Shown one piece after another: positions 23,984 through 35,316 of a stretch of DNA of 64,000 nt. Location of the stretch: positions 75,293,471-75,357,470 of the forward strand of contig OZ026527.1 of the NCBI GenBank assembly GCA_964019695.1, in the 5' to 3' direction. Within the stretch, counting starts at the first letter, position 1; every line of letters begins with the position of its first letter. The notes below the pieces were generated by a model. The model saw nothing but the letters and a program-made list of their open reading frames with translations, made no database searches and was not told the origin of the DNA. The translations under genes and the position numbers were made by a program. The DNA comes from Loripinus fragilis. Taxonomy: Eukaryota; Mollusca; Bivalvia; Lucinida; Lucinidae.

Positions 23984-24091
23984 AGTAGACGACACGACAC
24001 ATGCAATATTATAGCATATAATGGGTGAATCCTGTAAATTTTTCTGTAATCACTTAGATAAGGAACGCTATCATAATTATGTAGAGAAATG

Positions 24092-24101
24092 TATTATTAT
24101 G

Positions 24102-24134
<33 letters not shown>
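24092..24134 (+). repeat. (ATT)n microsatellite at a splice acceptor
   Basis: About 14 ATT-type triplets run to within 5 nt of the exon 2 boundary and form the pyrimidine tract of the acceptor (...ATTATTTCAG|). Length changes here could alter splicing of the ceramide synthase transcript. Confidence 0.85.
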
Positions 24135-24138
24135 TCAG

Positions 24139-24271
24139 ATTGTTGGTGGTTCCTATTGCTCTACATCTTGGTATTCCGAATAGACAACGCACAGTGCCTA
24201 AACCTAATCCAGTTTTAGAAACTGCTTTCAAGCAACATCATTCAAATTGTCCTGACAATAAAACTATACTG
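24139..24271 (+). CDS. CERS: Ceramide synthase, exon 2 (linker and start of Hox-like region)
   Basis: The acceptor TTTCAG is followed by 133 nt. With the two leftover bases of exon 1 these form 45 codons, beginning RLLVVPIALHLGI and continuing with RTVPKPNPVLETAF. Vertebrate ceramide synthases have the same order: a small hydrophobic stretch after (F/Y)ER, then a basic linker, a PN-x-x-LE motif and the start of the degenerate homeodomain. The exon ends in phase 0 at the donor CTG|GTAAGA (24272). The next expected exon, with the WFRxRR helix of the Hox-like domain, was not found downstream. Confidence 0.85.
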
Positions 24272-24327
24272 GTAAGATGCTAAGCATGTATGAGCCTGGA
24301 CAGGCAATAGGTCTTTGTGGTGTGAGA

Positions 24328-24561
24328 CCAGATCCCGAGGTCATGCTCAACTCAGTTGAGTGTTGACTTTATTCTGCTGATAAATATTAAAATGCCAACA
24401 ATTGTTGGCATTTTAACATTTTTCAGCAGGATAAATACAACATTGGAGAGTTCTAAAGCAAGAACAATGTTTATTTTTCAGCATTTTACTTTTTATTAGC
24501 AGTTGAAATGTCATTCTCAATTGAATGAGCATAAAATCGTTTTATAACCATGGACCAGGTA
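24328..24561. mobile_element. Palindromic MITE, AACAATTGTT-core family (copy 2)
   Basis: The centre AATGCCAACAATTGTTGGCATT (24391-24412) is flanked by inverted arms, CATGCTCAACTCAGTTGAG and a diverged complement. It is related to 10271-10516. It lies just inside the intron after ceramide synthase exon 2. Confidence 0.75.
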
Positions 24562-24627
24562 ATGAACAAACCAGTCTGCTCAGATACAAGACTAGAACAC
24601 TACTAATGACCTCTATATATGTAGACA

Positions 24628-24955
24628 TGGTCCCGTAGCGCACTCACAAACGTGTTTGACTGCAGATACGTGTCGAACTGCAGATCCAGGGGTCGCGAGT
24701 TCGATCACTGCCTGGTCCCATACTTGGAGATTGAGATCATGAAATAATTTCTACGGTCGTTCTTCTCCCTTCCGCTGATTCAACAAGGGTTGTTGTCCTT
24801 TACAAGCGAAAGTTTATGCACGAAATACTGGTTTACAGCTTGGTAAAGCTTGCCCAGGATAAAGTGCGGTAACCAGGGTAGGTAAACTGGCCGTCCCGAC
24901 ATGACCATAGCTGTTGAATGGAACGTTAAGCATCAAACCAAACCGAACTTACATA
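24628..24955 (+). mobile_element. tRNA-derived SINE
   Basis: The head (24631-24720) has an A-box-like GTCCCGTAGCGCACTC and a B-box-like GTCGCGAGTTCGATCACTG. A ~230-bp body follows, ending GACCATAGCTGTTGAATGGA...TTAAGCATCAAACCAAA. That tail is characteristic of a SINE family widespread in molluscs. The tRNA part lacks a consistent cloverleaf, so it is not a functional tRNA gene. Confidence 0.75.
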
Positions 24956-24956
24956 A

Positions 24957-25004
24957 TGAGCCGTGACATGAGATTTCCAACAATGTGGTATGTGCGACCA
25001 GCAA
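24957..25004. mobile_element. Truncated end of the GAGCC-TIR MITE
   Basis: Matches the left 45 bp of 19755-21027 (GACATGAGATTTCCAACAAT...GCGACCAGCAA). It is then cut off by a minus-strand subfamily B retroelement 3' end beginning AAGTAAGGGTGCA. Confidence 0.65.
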
Positions 25005-25140
25005 CATAAGTAAGGGTGCAGAGATCAGGAATCATTACAATCAAGTACCACACCTGACCCATATACCAATGGGAAAGTGACAAACGCACAGTTATACACC
25101 ACAAACGAGAGCCAAAAGGTTAGTCCTTTCCATTCAGGTG
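25005..25140 (-). mobile_element. Retroelement 3' end, subfamily B (minus)
   Basis: Matches the first ~135 bp of the 48752 copy (GGGTGCAGAGATCAGGAATC...CCACACCTGACCC...GGGAAAGTGACAAA). A further ~55-bp fragment of the same end lies at 25332-25385. Confidence 0.65.
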
Positions 25141-25959
25141 TAATTAATGAGGAATTTATACTTGATCAAGATAAATAATATGAAATAAATAGATGTAACC
25201 TATAAAACGAGCTAAGCGTTCGAAGACCATTTTATATGATAGTGTTGGCGGTGTTTTGAGCAATGTTCATGTTTTAGTCTTGTATAGAATACAAATTGAC
25301 CATGAAAATAAGGTCAAGGTAACCAAACAAGAAAGGTGGCAAATATCAGGAATCGATACAATCAAGTACCACATCTAAAATAAAATCAACACTTCCCCTC
25401 CCCCACCCCTCCTGATGTAACTATAGAAGCGTGTACTAATTTTGGTTAATAACCCACTGCTTCAGAAGACAGTGTATGTGAGGCTGATTTGACAGTATTT
25501 ATAAGAAGGTGAGTTTGAAAATTAGGTCAAGGTCATCTTAATCTAATCACTCACTCTTCATTGTGCACAATAAAACAATATATACTTCAACCCAATAAAA
25601 ACGCAACCGTTTTAATTCCACTTTTTCTTACATATGGATCACATGATCATGCATGTAATTTCTTAATTATACCCTCTGTTCCTCTACAATGGATAATGTA
25701 TTGCCATAAAAATGGTTTTGATCTTGATGGAACAAATTTCCTGTATGATCATAATCCCTGTGAAGTTTGGTTAAAATTGGTGGAGCGGTATTGGAGTTGA
25801 CTTTTAAAGCATTTTTTGGAAGATATGACGGCCTGGACATTGACTGATCCCAATAGCTCACTTTGAGCATTTCATGCTCCTGTAAGCTAAACATGTGCTG
25901 TGGGTACTCAAAAGAACCGTCTCGACATACATCATTCGCCTTTAATGTTGTTTAAAGAT

Positions 25960-27212
25960 ATTGCATATCTGGGGTTCTGGCGGCCCTTTTGTTCAGTGGA
26001 GCAGAACCTTTTTGCGCAATTTTGGTAAAGGGCATTATATGGAACAATTCTGTTAAATAATTTTGAATTTGGACCAGTGGTTCAGGAGGAAATGCCAGTA
26101 AACGACATTTCTTATCTAGAGGTCTGGCAGCCCCCTTGTTTGGTGGAGCAGAACCATTTGTGGAATTTTGGTAGAAGGCATCATGAGGAAAAATTCTGTG
26201 AAATAATTTTGAATTTGGACCAGTGGTTCAGGAGGAGATGTCATTCAAATATATTTCTTATCTGGAGCTTTGGCAGATTTTTTGTTCAGCAGAGCAGAAC
26301 CATTTGTGAAATTTTGGTAAAGGGTATTATGAGGAACAATTCTGTGAAATTATTTTGAATTTGGACCATAGGTTTAGGAGGAGATGCCTTTAAAAGATAC
26401 TTCTAATCAGGAGCTCTGGCCGCCCTTTTGTTCAACTGAGCGGAACCATTTCTTGATTTTGGTAAAGGGTATCAAGAGGAACAATTCTGTGAAATAATTT
26501 TGAATTTGGACCAGTGGTTCAGGAGAAGATGTTGTTTAAAGATATTTCTTATCTGGAGCTCACGCAGCTTTTTGTTCAGTGGTGCAGAACCATTTGTGCA
26601 ATGTTGGTAGAGGGTATATTGAGGAACAATTCTGTGAAATTATTTTGAATTAGGACCAGTGGTTCAGGAGGAGATGCCTTTTGAAGATATTTCCTATCTG
26701 GAGTTTTGGCGACCATTTCGTTCAGCGGAGCGTAAACATGTTTGCCATATTTTGGTAGAGGGTATCAAGAGGAACAATTCTGTGAAATTATTTTGAAGTT
26801 GGACCAGTGGTTGAGGAGGAGATGTCTTTTGAAAGATTTCTTATCTGGAGCTCTTGCGCCCCTCCTGTTCAGTGGAGCGGAACAATTTATGCATTTTTGA
26901 AAGAGGGTATCATGGGGAACATTCATGTGAAGTTATATGAAATTTGGACCAGTGGTTCAGGAGATGTCGTTTAAAGGATTTCTTTTTTTGAGCTCTGGCG
27001 GCCCTCCTGTTCAGTAGAGCGAAACCAATTATGCAATTTTGAAAGAGGGCATCATGGGGAATATTCATGTGAAGTTATATGAAATTTGGACCAGTGGTTC
27101 AGGAGGAGATGTTGTTTAAAGAAAAAGTTTCTGGACGAGGGATGCATGCCGGACGCCGGACTGAGACCGATCACAATACCTCACCTTGAGCCTTCAGCTC
27201 AGGTGAGCTAAT
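25960..27212 (+). mobile_element. Helitron-like non-autonomous element with ~146-bp tandem repeats
   Basis: Eight diverged repeats carry the landmark GGACCAGTGGTTCAGGAGGA at about 26070, 26217, 26364, 26508, 26653, 26801, 26945 and 27088 (period 143-148 bp). The array ends in a unique tail with CCGGACGCCGGACTGAGACC and a terminal hairpin, CTCACCTTGAGC / GCTCAGGTGAG, followed at once by CTAA and then T. A 3' hairpin plus CTRR fits a Helitron end. The 5' TC end was not located. Diverged minus-strand relatives occur at about 52870-53050 and 53500-53560. Confidence 0.55.
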
Positions 27213-27333
27213 AAAAAGGTGTATTTTTAAAGATATGACTTTGTTTTAATCCTTTTACTTCCAATACCAAAGACTGAATGCATTAAAATTTTGATTTCCA
27301 TTTCAGATGACCATTTTGATATGTATTTTTTCG

Positions 27334-27413
27334 CCAAATTCTGAAGTTGGAAGAGAATAGCAGTATTAGCAGATTATTTTGTTCTGCTTATTTCTTCCAA
27401 CTTCAGAATTTGG
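27334..27413. repeat. Perfect 20-bp inverted repeat hairpin
   Basis: CCAAATTCTGAAGTTGGAAG at 27334-27353 is the exact complement of 27394-27413, with a 40-nt loop. A CATTTCAG precedes it by about 26 nt, but no exon follows. Confidence 0.8.
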
Positions 27414-28145
27414 AGAAAATGTTTATCGTAGGGGCCTATTGGGGTAAAAATTAAGGGAAGGTTGGGTAACCTGAACCACACATATTTGTTTTCTTGGCCC
27501 TAAATTTAATATGAAGGAATTATTTCAAGCTTTGTTGTGAAAAACATATTTAAATGGACAAAAAGAAATAGAACCTTGTTTTCTCTTTCACAAGGCTTCT
27601 TCTGAATGATTTTATTTCAAACAGAAAAATTGCACACAAGTTGAGCATAAAGAACAGGCCTTGTTCACATTTAATGGAAAACTGAACTTTAAAACTGAAT
27701 TTTGTGTGGAATATTTTGTTATCTTTTTGATGATAATTGATTACATGCAGAATCTGAATTTTGAGACTGAATTAGCCTACAAATCCGCAAATGCAATATG
27801 ATGGCCAATATCCTAGCTATAGCTATGCAAAATATTGAGAACAGACCTCTCACATTTTTACACAAACAGCGCGGCATCAGCGAACAGATTTCCATGTTTA
27901 ATCACCAGTTAAGCATTCAACTGATTGTCAGCCGTGTTAAAATAGATTTGAAAAATATTTTTTTGTAAGGGTCAAATATAGGGTTATTATTTGGGTATAA
28001 GGAAAACCCCAAAACACTGACTTTGCTATTATTGGTCAAAATTGACCTGAGACATATGAATATTCAATGACCTTTCACCCATCTTCGTGACTCTTCGTAA
28101 AAAAAGCGCTTTATATTATTTACAATTATCTGAATGAGATTATCT
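27414..28145. other. No gene recognised (ceramide synthase interval)
   Basis: Searched by eye for homeodomain and TLC-domain exons, with negative result. AT-rich. Confidence 0.35.
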
Positions 28146-28149
28146 ACAA

Positions 28150-28225
28150 TTCCTAAATAGCTTAATGGATAACTCCGTGTCCTTAGGAACCAAATATATG
28201 GGTTCGAATCCCGTACAATTACAAT
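28150..28225 (+). other. tRNA-like sequence (SINE head or tRNA pseudogene)
   Basis: TAGCTTAATGGATAACTCC resembles an A-box and GGGTTCGAATCCCG is a perfect B-box with a T-stem. No complementary acceptor stem can be formed and no CCA-side pairing exists, so a working tRNA gene is unlikely. Confidence 0.5.
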
Positions 28226-28604
28226 TTTTTAGATATCTTTCTTCTAATTCCAGTGTTCATTTGTCTTTTTTCATATATTTCAAATATGGATATTTTAATA
28301 TAAAACTGGCATATGTAAATGATCCTTAATGCACCTAATGCGCATGTAGGACCGTGAATGATTTCAATAAGCCCATGTGTAATAAACTCTGCACACTGAG
28401 TTATTTCAATTGTATTTGTCATCTGTTGATTTTTTTTCTAAAAAAAGCAGCTTTTTCCAAAAAAAACCAATTTAGGATCACTGTCAGAGTGGCAAACAGT
28501 CAGTATCCAGATTAGGACCGATGTTTTGTCGACACTGACCTGAGTCCAAGCTGTTAGCAAAGGTTATCAGCAGCTGCTGGCAAGGAAAGAGTTTATCAAA
28601 CGAC

Positions 28605-28778
28605 TTCCAGTTTAGCAGTCCCCAGAAATTGTAGAAAGTGACTGAAAAGCCCATTAATGCACCCCAACACCACCAAATATCAAAAGTTTATTCATTGGGT
28701 TTGCCTTTGAGGGTTATTTTTGCTTTTTTGGCCAGTAGACATGCGCAAAGGAATACTTCCGGGGACCGCTAAACTGGA
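28605..28778. repeat. Inverted repeat, ~19-bp arms
   Basis: TTCCAGTTTAGCAGTCCCC (28605-28623) and GGGGACCGCTAAACTGGAA (28760-28778) are complementary with one mismatch, 136 nt apart. Probable small MITE. Confidence 0.65.
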
Positions 28779-31700
28779 AACTACCCAGAATAAGGAATAA
28801 TGAATTTACTTTTATAAAAAGTTAATCACGGGATTACTTAAAATATTAACGAGCAATCTTGACAACATTTTGACAATTGTATTTAAAAAAAGGTTGTTCC
28901 AAGATTCAATCTTTCTTTCTTTAGTTACTTTAGTTACTGGCTCAATCGATACCAATCCAGGTATGTGCTATCGGTATCAAGTTGCTAACTACATGTAACC
29001 ACTATGGCTATCAGTTCATTTGCATTAATAAATTGTAACTTTTTTTATAATTTTGGTAAAAGCATGACAGAGGTTGCAGAGGTTGGAGTCCTTCATTAAA
29101 ACGCTGGATTATCATGAAGATTTTGGTAAAAATTAATCAGTCTAAGGTCAATCTGCGCATACTATAGATTTTGTAATAAACTTAAGAAAGATAACTCACC
29201 AAGAAAGTGACCGAATCCAATGTTGATTTTAATGGTGTTGTTGACATATGGCAATATTTTGCTGACCTACAGAATTCATGTGCTGTGTAAATCTCCGGCC
29301 CAATTCTTCAAGTATTTCATCTAACACAGGATTACGTACGCACGTAAATGTTTGTACATTTTGCTCATGGTACAATGGTTTCCTTCATACCGCTTTGTTG
29401 AAGTGGTGTAAGCCCTAAAGGGCTTGTCTACTTCTTCTTCAGGTATGATTACTTAATGTTTGAGCTTCCGGTCGGGTTAATAAATCTGATCCAAATCGAA
29501 TCGCCTTCCGCTCAAAAAATTATCCAATTGAGTTTTAAACTCAGGACTGTATCACACAAAACTCTATGAAGGCTGCATCAGAATTTACGTTAAATCTCAG
29601 CAGAAAGTACCTCAGCTAGATCTTGTGAAACTTGGAGCGAAGTCAAGAATCTCAATTCATAGCATCACGGGTAATAAACTTGGGAGAGGACTCAGAAGAG
29701 CTTAAAGACTGTTGCTCCTAGCGAGTTCGGCCATTTTTAAAGTTTACAATCGGAATTAAGGTCACTGCCCACACCTGGGCGATTTTTTTTTCCAAAAAAT
29801 AGAATTTTTTCAATTTTTGATATTCTGTAGTACATCATATTATAAGAAAAATAACGCATTTTAAAGAAAATTTACCGTCCAGTTCAAAAGTTACAGCTCT
29901 TCATTATATGGCCTATGTTGGCTTTTTTACGCAGCTTTTTGGAAACTCATTAAGACAAGTAAAATATTCTGTAACACAATTTTGTATCTGAAAATCGTAA
30001 TTTCAAACAAGCATGCGAAGCCATTAATAATTAAGAACTTTTTCTCAAACCATTCTTTTGCAGCTATACAAGTATTTTTCTTCATATCACGCTTTCAAAC
30101 CAGCATTCACCGACATTTGTGCATTCGTTTTCAGCAATTACTGAATGATAATTCAATATTTAAACATACTTTAAAAAAATAAATTTTTCTCAATTTTTTT
30201 TAGGAAAGTGATCATAATATAAGATGCATTATGACAGAATTTAAAAAAAATTCACCGTCTAATTAGTGAGATATTACAAAATAAGTATCCCTACCCCCTA
30301 AACTACAAAATAATGAACTAAGCAGGCTTTTCTTATTTCTAAGCATGTTAATACCTTACAAACCAAACACTATTGATTGAAATACCTCACTGTGAACTAC
30401 CAAATGAAACTATATGTATTCCAAATACTTGGAACATTTATATGCATATATGAGAAGACTTTTCAATACCAAAAACGATACCAAAATACCCCACCCACGG
30501 TAAAAAGAATCCTATCTTCATTTTGTCTGAACACCTAGTCGATATATATTTTGACCAAATTTGCATAGATACATCATTAGGATAGAGAGTAATGTTTTGG
30601 GGACATTTACCGTTTTTCAAGGTCACAGGGTAACTCTGCATGTCTAAATGAGGTGAAAAATGTGCTGTTTTAATATACATCGCTTCAATTGATCGATGCA
30701 TATACTACATGTACTCATCCAAAAATTTGAAATGCTTTTAAATCATTGTTGCGGTCTCGGACGCCATACTAATGTTCGATCGCGACGCAAGGCCAGACCT
30801 TAACACTTGACCAGAGGAGGTTTATTTCTATTAAATCTATTTATCTCTTGACGGACATCTTTCGGTTGAAACATGTCAAATGTAGAGTAAACTTGGAGAT
30901 TGGCAATTATTTTAGCGTAATATTGTAAATATTTTATTGCTCATTTTTTTTATATTTGCTGTGGGTGCTCAAAAGAACCGTCTCACTGAGTACCTATAAC
31001 TTACCTATGCTTTGGTTGGACCCGCATTTTTATGAAAAAGGTTCTTTTTATGCCCACGCTCCTCCCGCTACTAAAGGGGGTATTCATTGGCGCGGAGGGG
31101 GAGCGGGTATTATTTTTGGTACGGATCCCGTAGGCGTTGGTCATGGGCGGAATTGGCCACGAGTAGTCTAGAGGGGCTAGACATTTTCTATGTGCATATC
31201 ACATGAAACAGGTTTGTGGATTGGGCCCGCATTTACATGAATATAAATGCATATATGAGCATCGATGCGACAAAACCTGTCTTCAGGGTTTCCGATAAGA
31301 TCATACCAAAACCAGCCTTCTCAGCCACAGAGACTAGATAGAATATTGAAGTCTCGCTTGGAGCAAGTTTAAATGCGATACTATTTAATTTGTAAATAGC
31401 AAAGGCGCTGAACAGACTGCGCGGATGCGCAAGCTGGTCTGTGCCTTTGTTGTTTGCAGACTGCAGACCCGGATGGCAGAATTCCTCGCGTACCTTTAGT
31501 AAATTTAGAGTAGGCCTAACTATAATTTAGACTCACGACTATAATTGAGTCAGCCTTAGCCCAAGATAGCCCTTGTAGCAAAATATTGGAACGCATTAAT
31601 TTAACATAAGGCAAATTGTTTAGGACGCAAACTAAAGCGAGGGACTCTCAACGTCAACGTCAAGTTCAATACTTGTCGTTTACGCATAATGACGTCATAA

Positions 31701-32640
31701 GAGCAAGTGACGTCATTAGCGCACGTCAGGTTCAAAGTAGACGCTAGAGAACGTGACGAGATAGTATTGGTGAAATTTTAATGCAGGTAAAATAAAACCA
31801 GAAAGTCATGTATATATCTATATACAAGTAGTTATATCATTATTGTTGTTGTGGACTGTCAAAAAACCGCGAACAGTCGACTAACATTTCCCTGGTATAA
31901 TGCGTGTTCCATTACACTGACTGATTTTTTTCTTCTCACAGAGCTGAGCGTCCATCGTTTAGTATCCGTAAAGAATGCCAACTTTTGTTGTTCATTATAC
32001 TTAAAATTGCGTTTGCATTTTTAATGTGATATCAATCACTTTCAGATTACCAACGTGCAGTGTAACGGGCATTACTGTCTGTAGAAAACATATCATAGTT
32101 GCGTAAAATCACACTTTGTCGTGATCGAACGCTACCAAGTATTACCTCCCTTGATGATTTAGAGTTACGGTTATTGCTATTGGCAGTGACCTTAAAGGAG
32201 AGAACTCACGCAAGACAAAAAATCTATAGCTGCAACTGCAATTTGAAATAAATACAGTGGCTACGGCAATTCAAACTGAATGAACTCAAGTTGCTTTGCA
32301 AGTGCATTTGATGCTATGAATTAGGAAAGTGTCACGGCATCTAGAGCCGCGAAGGATGCTTATTTGTCAATTGCCAACGGCGTCATGAAAGTCGCTTGCA
32401 TTTAAAAGAAGCGATGCACGTGCCGATGACGCTGTACATTAGGCACGGTACATTATGTAAATTATTTCAGACGGGTCGGTCTTATTCCTTACTAACTATC
32501 TTTTTCGCAAGGTAATCTAAGTAAAAGCAATGACCAGTCTTTACGAAACTAAAGCTAGTATTTACATGGTACCAGGTTTTTCTAAAGAGTTAAAGAGGAC
32601 CGCAGTTGACAATGAAAACCAGTTGAAATGACCCTGCAAT
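28779..32640. other. No coding exon recognised (ceramide synthase interval)
   Basis: Short spliceable-looking segments exist, for example 28923-28963 with a CAG|GTATGT end, but their translations do not match ceramide synthase. A GAACAGACTGCGCGGATGCG-type hairpin common in this window is at about 31405-31445. A phrase shared between 25892 and 30958 (GCTGTGGGTGCTCAAAAGAA) marks a dispersed repeat. I cannot exclude a short, diverged exon here. Confidence 0.4.
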
Positions 32641-32799
32641 TTTTTTTGATAGACTACTAAGTGCCTCGTGATATGTATAGTACGAGCTACGCTCGCCACC
32701 AGCTTCACTGGCGGCGCAGCTGCCTACGGCAGCTGCCGCTTAAGCTCGTTATTAACAGGGCCTGCATGCAACAAGCATGCAGTCTGTTGCAATAAACTT

Positions 32800-32925
32800 T
32801 TCTTGCTTTCAAACTGTGAACTGTATTTATTATGGTCATATTGTTATAATACCAACAGATGTTGGCATTTTGATATTTATTGACATGATAAATGTTGTGC
32901 TCAGTTGAGAAAGTTACACATTAAG
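32800..32925. mobile_element. Palindromic MITE, AACAATTGTT-core family (copy 3, diverged)
   Basis: The centre ACCAACAGATGTTGGCATTT at about 32851-32870 and the following TGCTCAGTTGAG arm match the 10271 and 24328 copies. Confidence 0.55.
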
Positions 32926-33129
32926 GGGAATTTTATCTGGGTATGCACTGTTTGCCAAAGTACATGTTACCGGTATCCAGAATGAAAATTGTTATGCTCT
33001 TTACTGATATCATTTAGTCTATCTTTCTTTATTTGGGCCTGTCTTCATCACCGCATATATCTTATGTTGTATCAGTTCACTAGGTATCCTCTGTAGCTGA
33101 GCTTAATGACTTGGGTATTTCTGGGTCGT

Positions 33130-33620
33130 TAACCCCAAAACAGTAGATTTTCTTTAGCTCTGACTACCTGCGAGTCGTCAGCCCTTTTCTCTGTTTTTTT
33201 CATAGTGCATTAAATTGATTATATTGATCTCTATGATGATACATTGCGAGCTTAACATATTTGTGCTTTAACAACAACAGAATCTAGGGTAAAGATTTGG
33301 TACCAGTTAAATGTATTTAAGCCCCCCCTCCAGTTAATTTGGCTGCTGTCAGTTCTCAGGTGGTGGTTCTGTTGTTATTGATTCGTTCTTGATTGTTACT
33401 CCCATTGTGGGATTCTGTAATTGATCTATATTTTGTTGTGCGTTACTTTGTGTCCATTCTAGCTTCGCAATCACTACTTGGGGAAGAACCAAATATTTGC
33501 TTTGCTTATTTTGTCTTCCTGGTGTCTCGTGATTGTTGTGTGGCTCTTCCTCACGATACCATGGGTTTGTTTGCAGTTTGTGATTATCTGATCATACTCA
33601 GTTTCTATTTTTGGTCTTGG
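33130..33620 (+). mobile_element. Subfamily A retroelement tail (plus)
   Basis: From the TCTTTAGCTCTGACTACCTG block through AACAACAACAGAATCTAGGG to TCCTGGTGTCTCGTGAT it parallels 2330-2830. No reverse transcriptase is left. ORFs at 33393-33641 and in the opposite strand are by-products. Confidence 0.6.
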
Positions 33621-34130
33621 CAAAACCCAAAAGAAAAGTGAATCAATCGGGAAAGACACGCACAATTTGAGAATTGAATCAATCCAAAGGTGTACATAAG
33701 GTGCGTTATGGGTAGTACTATGTACTAAAAAGCTCCATTTTATTAGCCAGCACTTAGGTAAGGAAACAAAGAACTGTAGTATTTGGGTCCAGTCCCATTT
33801 AAAACCATCATTTGGATTACAACAAACATTTTATCAACAGAATAAGTGAATTTTATGAATTTTCAATAAAATATCGCTATAGCAATATTGCATTGAAAAA
33901 TTTATAACCGTTTTTCTTCTGCAATAACGCTTGTTATTGTGTTGGAATGGTTTATTTGACGTCAGTGTCACGTTATGTACCGTCAGCGTCACGTTATCAA
34001 AGTAGATCCTCGATGTACATTCGAGGTCCAATTCCACAGAATTTTATGGAACTGGCTGAGGTAGTTCTGATTGGTAACTGTGTATGACCAGGATACTGAA
34101 AGAGTTTTTTCATAATTATTTATCTTCTAG

Positions 34131-34271
34131 GTCCGTGATGTGCGAAGTGACGATGAAGAATCTGGCGATGAAAGTGACAACAGCATAGAGGCAAACGGTA
34201 CTATATCACATAGTGATACAACTAATGGATTAAATCCAGCCAATTATATCAACAACTACTGTCCTTACTAG
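34131..34271 (+). CDS. CERS: Ceramide synthase, last exon (acidic C-terminal tail)
   Basis: After the acceptor TATCTTCTAG, 47 codons in phase 0 begin VRDVRSDDEESGDESDN and end NYCPY then TAG. This matches the cytosolic tail of ceramide synthases of the CERS2/5/6 type, where a (K/R)D(I/V)RSD-x-EES block rich in acidic residues and serines follows the last membrane helix. In mammals this tail is phosphorylated by CK2; that is family knowledge and is not shown here. The strand, order and phase fit the exons at 18364 and 24139. The TLC catalytic exons that should precede it were not found. Confidence 0.75.
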   Translation, partial: VRDVRSDDEESGDESDNSIEANGTISHSDTTNGLNPANYINNYCPY

Positions 34272-34389
34272 ATAAGTTCAAAGTGACGTCAGAGCATGTT
34301 TTGATAATTAGACATTGTCCATTGATGTAAATAGGTAAAACGGTTTCGCTAACTTTGTACATTATATTCTGTTATCATTAATATTTGTC

Positions 34390-34475
34390 ACAGTTGGGTT
34401 GGCGCGGGGGTAATATCGCAGACCTCTATCCCGAAGTTTTGCAATTGAAGGTTCGAACCCCAATCACGGCATATT
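34390..34475 (+). other. tRNA-like sequence in the 3' flank
   Basis: TTGGCGCGGGGGTAATATCGC...GAAGGTTCGAACCCC contains a perfect B-box and an A-box-like start. The acceptor arms do not pair convincingly. Probably a SINE head inserted behind the ceramide synthase stop codon. Confidence 0.5.
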
Positions 34476-35009
34476 TTTTATCTTTGCTTTTTGATATTTT
34501 ATGTTTGTGAATGATGACCTTTATTATTTTTATCGGATATGACAGAAAACGAAAAGCAGAAAGAAGGCGATGACCTGATGACATGTTTTGTAATACATGT
34601 AAGTCTACTCTTCTTACATTTTTTTTACAAACAGCTGTTTTACAAAAAGGCTTGTCGTTTACCTCCCACTTACAAATTTGAGCTTTGCAGCAGTTAGTAT
34701 TCTATTAATCATAGAAACATTGATAATCATTTTACCTACGAAAACACAGACTGCTCAGACTATTCCGACAAAGAATCAGCAGACGAAGAATGTTTGTGCT
34801 GACCTCTTTTGTATTGTTTTGTATTGTATTGTAATGAAATGAATATGTGAAGAATGTAAAAAAAGAAAAGAAAAAAAAAACTCACAAAATACACACACAA
34901 AAAACACTCAAAGAATACTATAGTAAAAACATTTATAATATAACAAAAATATGATAAAAAGTCTTGTTTAAGCAATAATGATATTCAAAAATATCTCCTT
35001 CATGAAAAA

Positions 35010-35112
35010 AAAATCAATAGTGTGGGATTCGAACTCTCCACCGTTTTAAATCTCTCGTTAATAGATATAGATACAAATATTTGCCTCGGCTCAATCGACT
35101 GAGCTATGACGG
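35010..35112 (-). other. tRNA-like sequence (minus)
   Basis: The reverse complement has ATAGCTCAGTCGATTGAGCC as A-box/D-arm and GAGTTCGAATCCCAC as B-box. The variable region is too long (about 50 nt between the arms), so this is a SINE head or tRNA pseudogene rather than a tRNA gene. Confidence 0.55.
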
Positions 35113-35316
35113 CTTGGTATAATATTTCCGTATTTTGAAAACCTTTGTCAGGTATTAATGTAATTTTTACCGTTAATAACGGTATAACCTGTATTACCTT
35201 CAAGTGTTGGTACGCTCTTTTACGTCACTTTTAACTTATCTATAGGCTACAATATACCGATTAGACATTTTGTGTTTACCATTGAATGCCAGCGATAACT
35301 GTTTTGTTTTTATTTT

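Larger units (their letters stand above)
18540..24138 (+). other. Ceramide synthase intron 1 (repeat-filled)
   Basis: The 5.6-kb interval between the two recognised exons has donor GTAAGC at 18540 and acceptor TTTCAG ending at 24138. It contains a plus-strand retroelement 3' end, a nested DNA transposon pair, a subfamily A tail, a minus-strand retroelement 3' end, two hairpins and several microsatellites. No host coding sequence was seen inside. Confidence 0.7.

Noticed and set aside
23507..24006. ORFs with long Gln, His, Ser/Leu or Asn runs on the minus strand
   Set aside because: They are translations of GTT/GAT and GA microsatellites in an intron; no non-repetitive coding part exists.
25960..27140. 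Tandem ~146-bp repeats as a repeat-protein gene
   Set aside because: Frames are broken between units, the only ORF (26077-26358) spans two units and shows no domain.
28923..28963. Mini-exon with TTTAG acceptor and CAG|GTATGT donor inside the ceramide synthase interval
   Set aside because: None of the three frames resembles a ceramide synthase exon; one has a stop.
33017..33090. Hydrophobic reading VYLSLFGPVFITAYILCC as a TLC membrane helix
   Set aside because: No family motif, weak splice sites and no neighbouring exons; probably chance.
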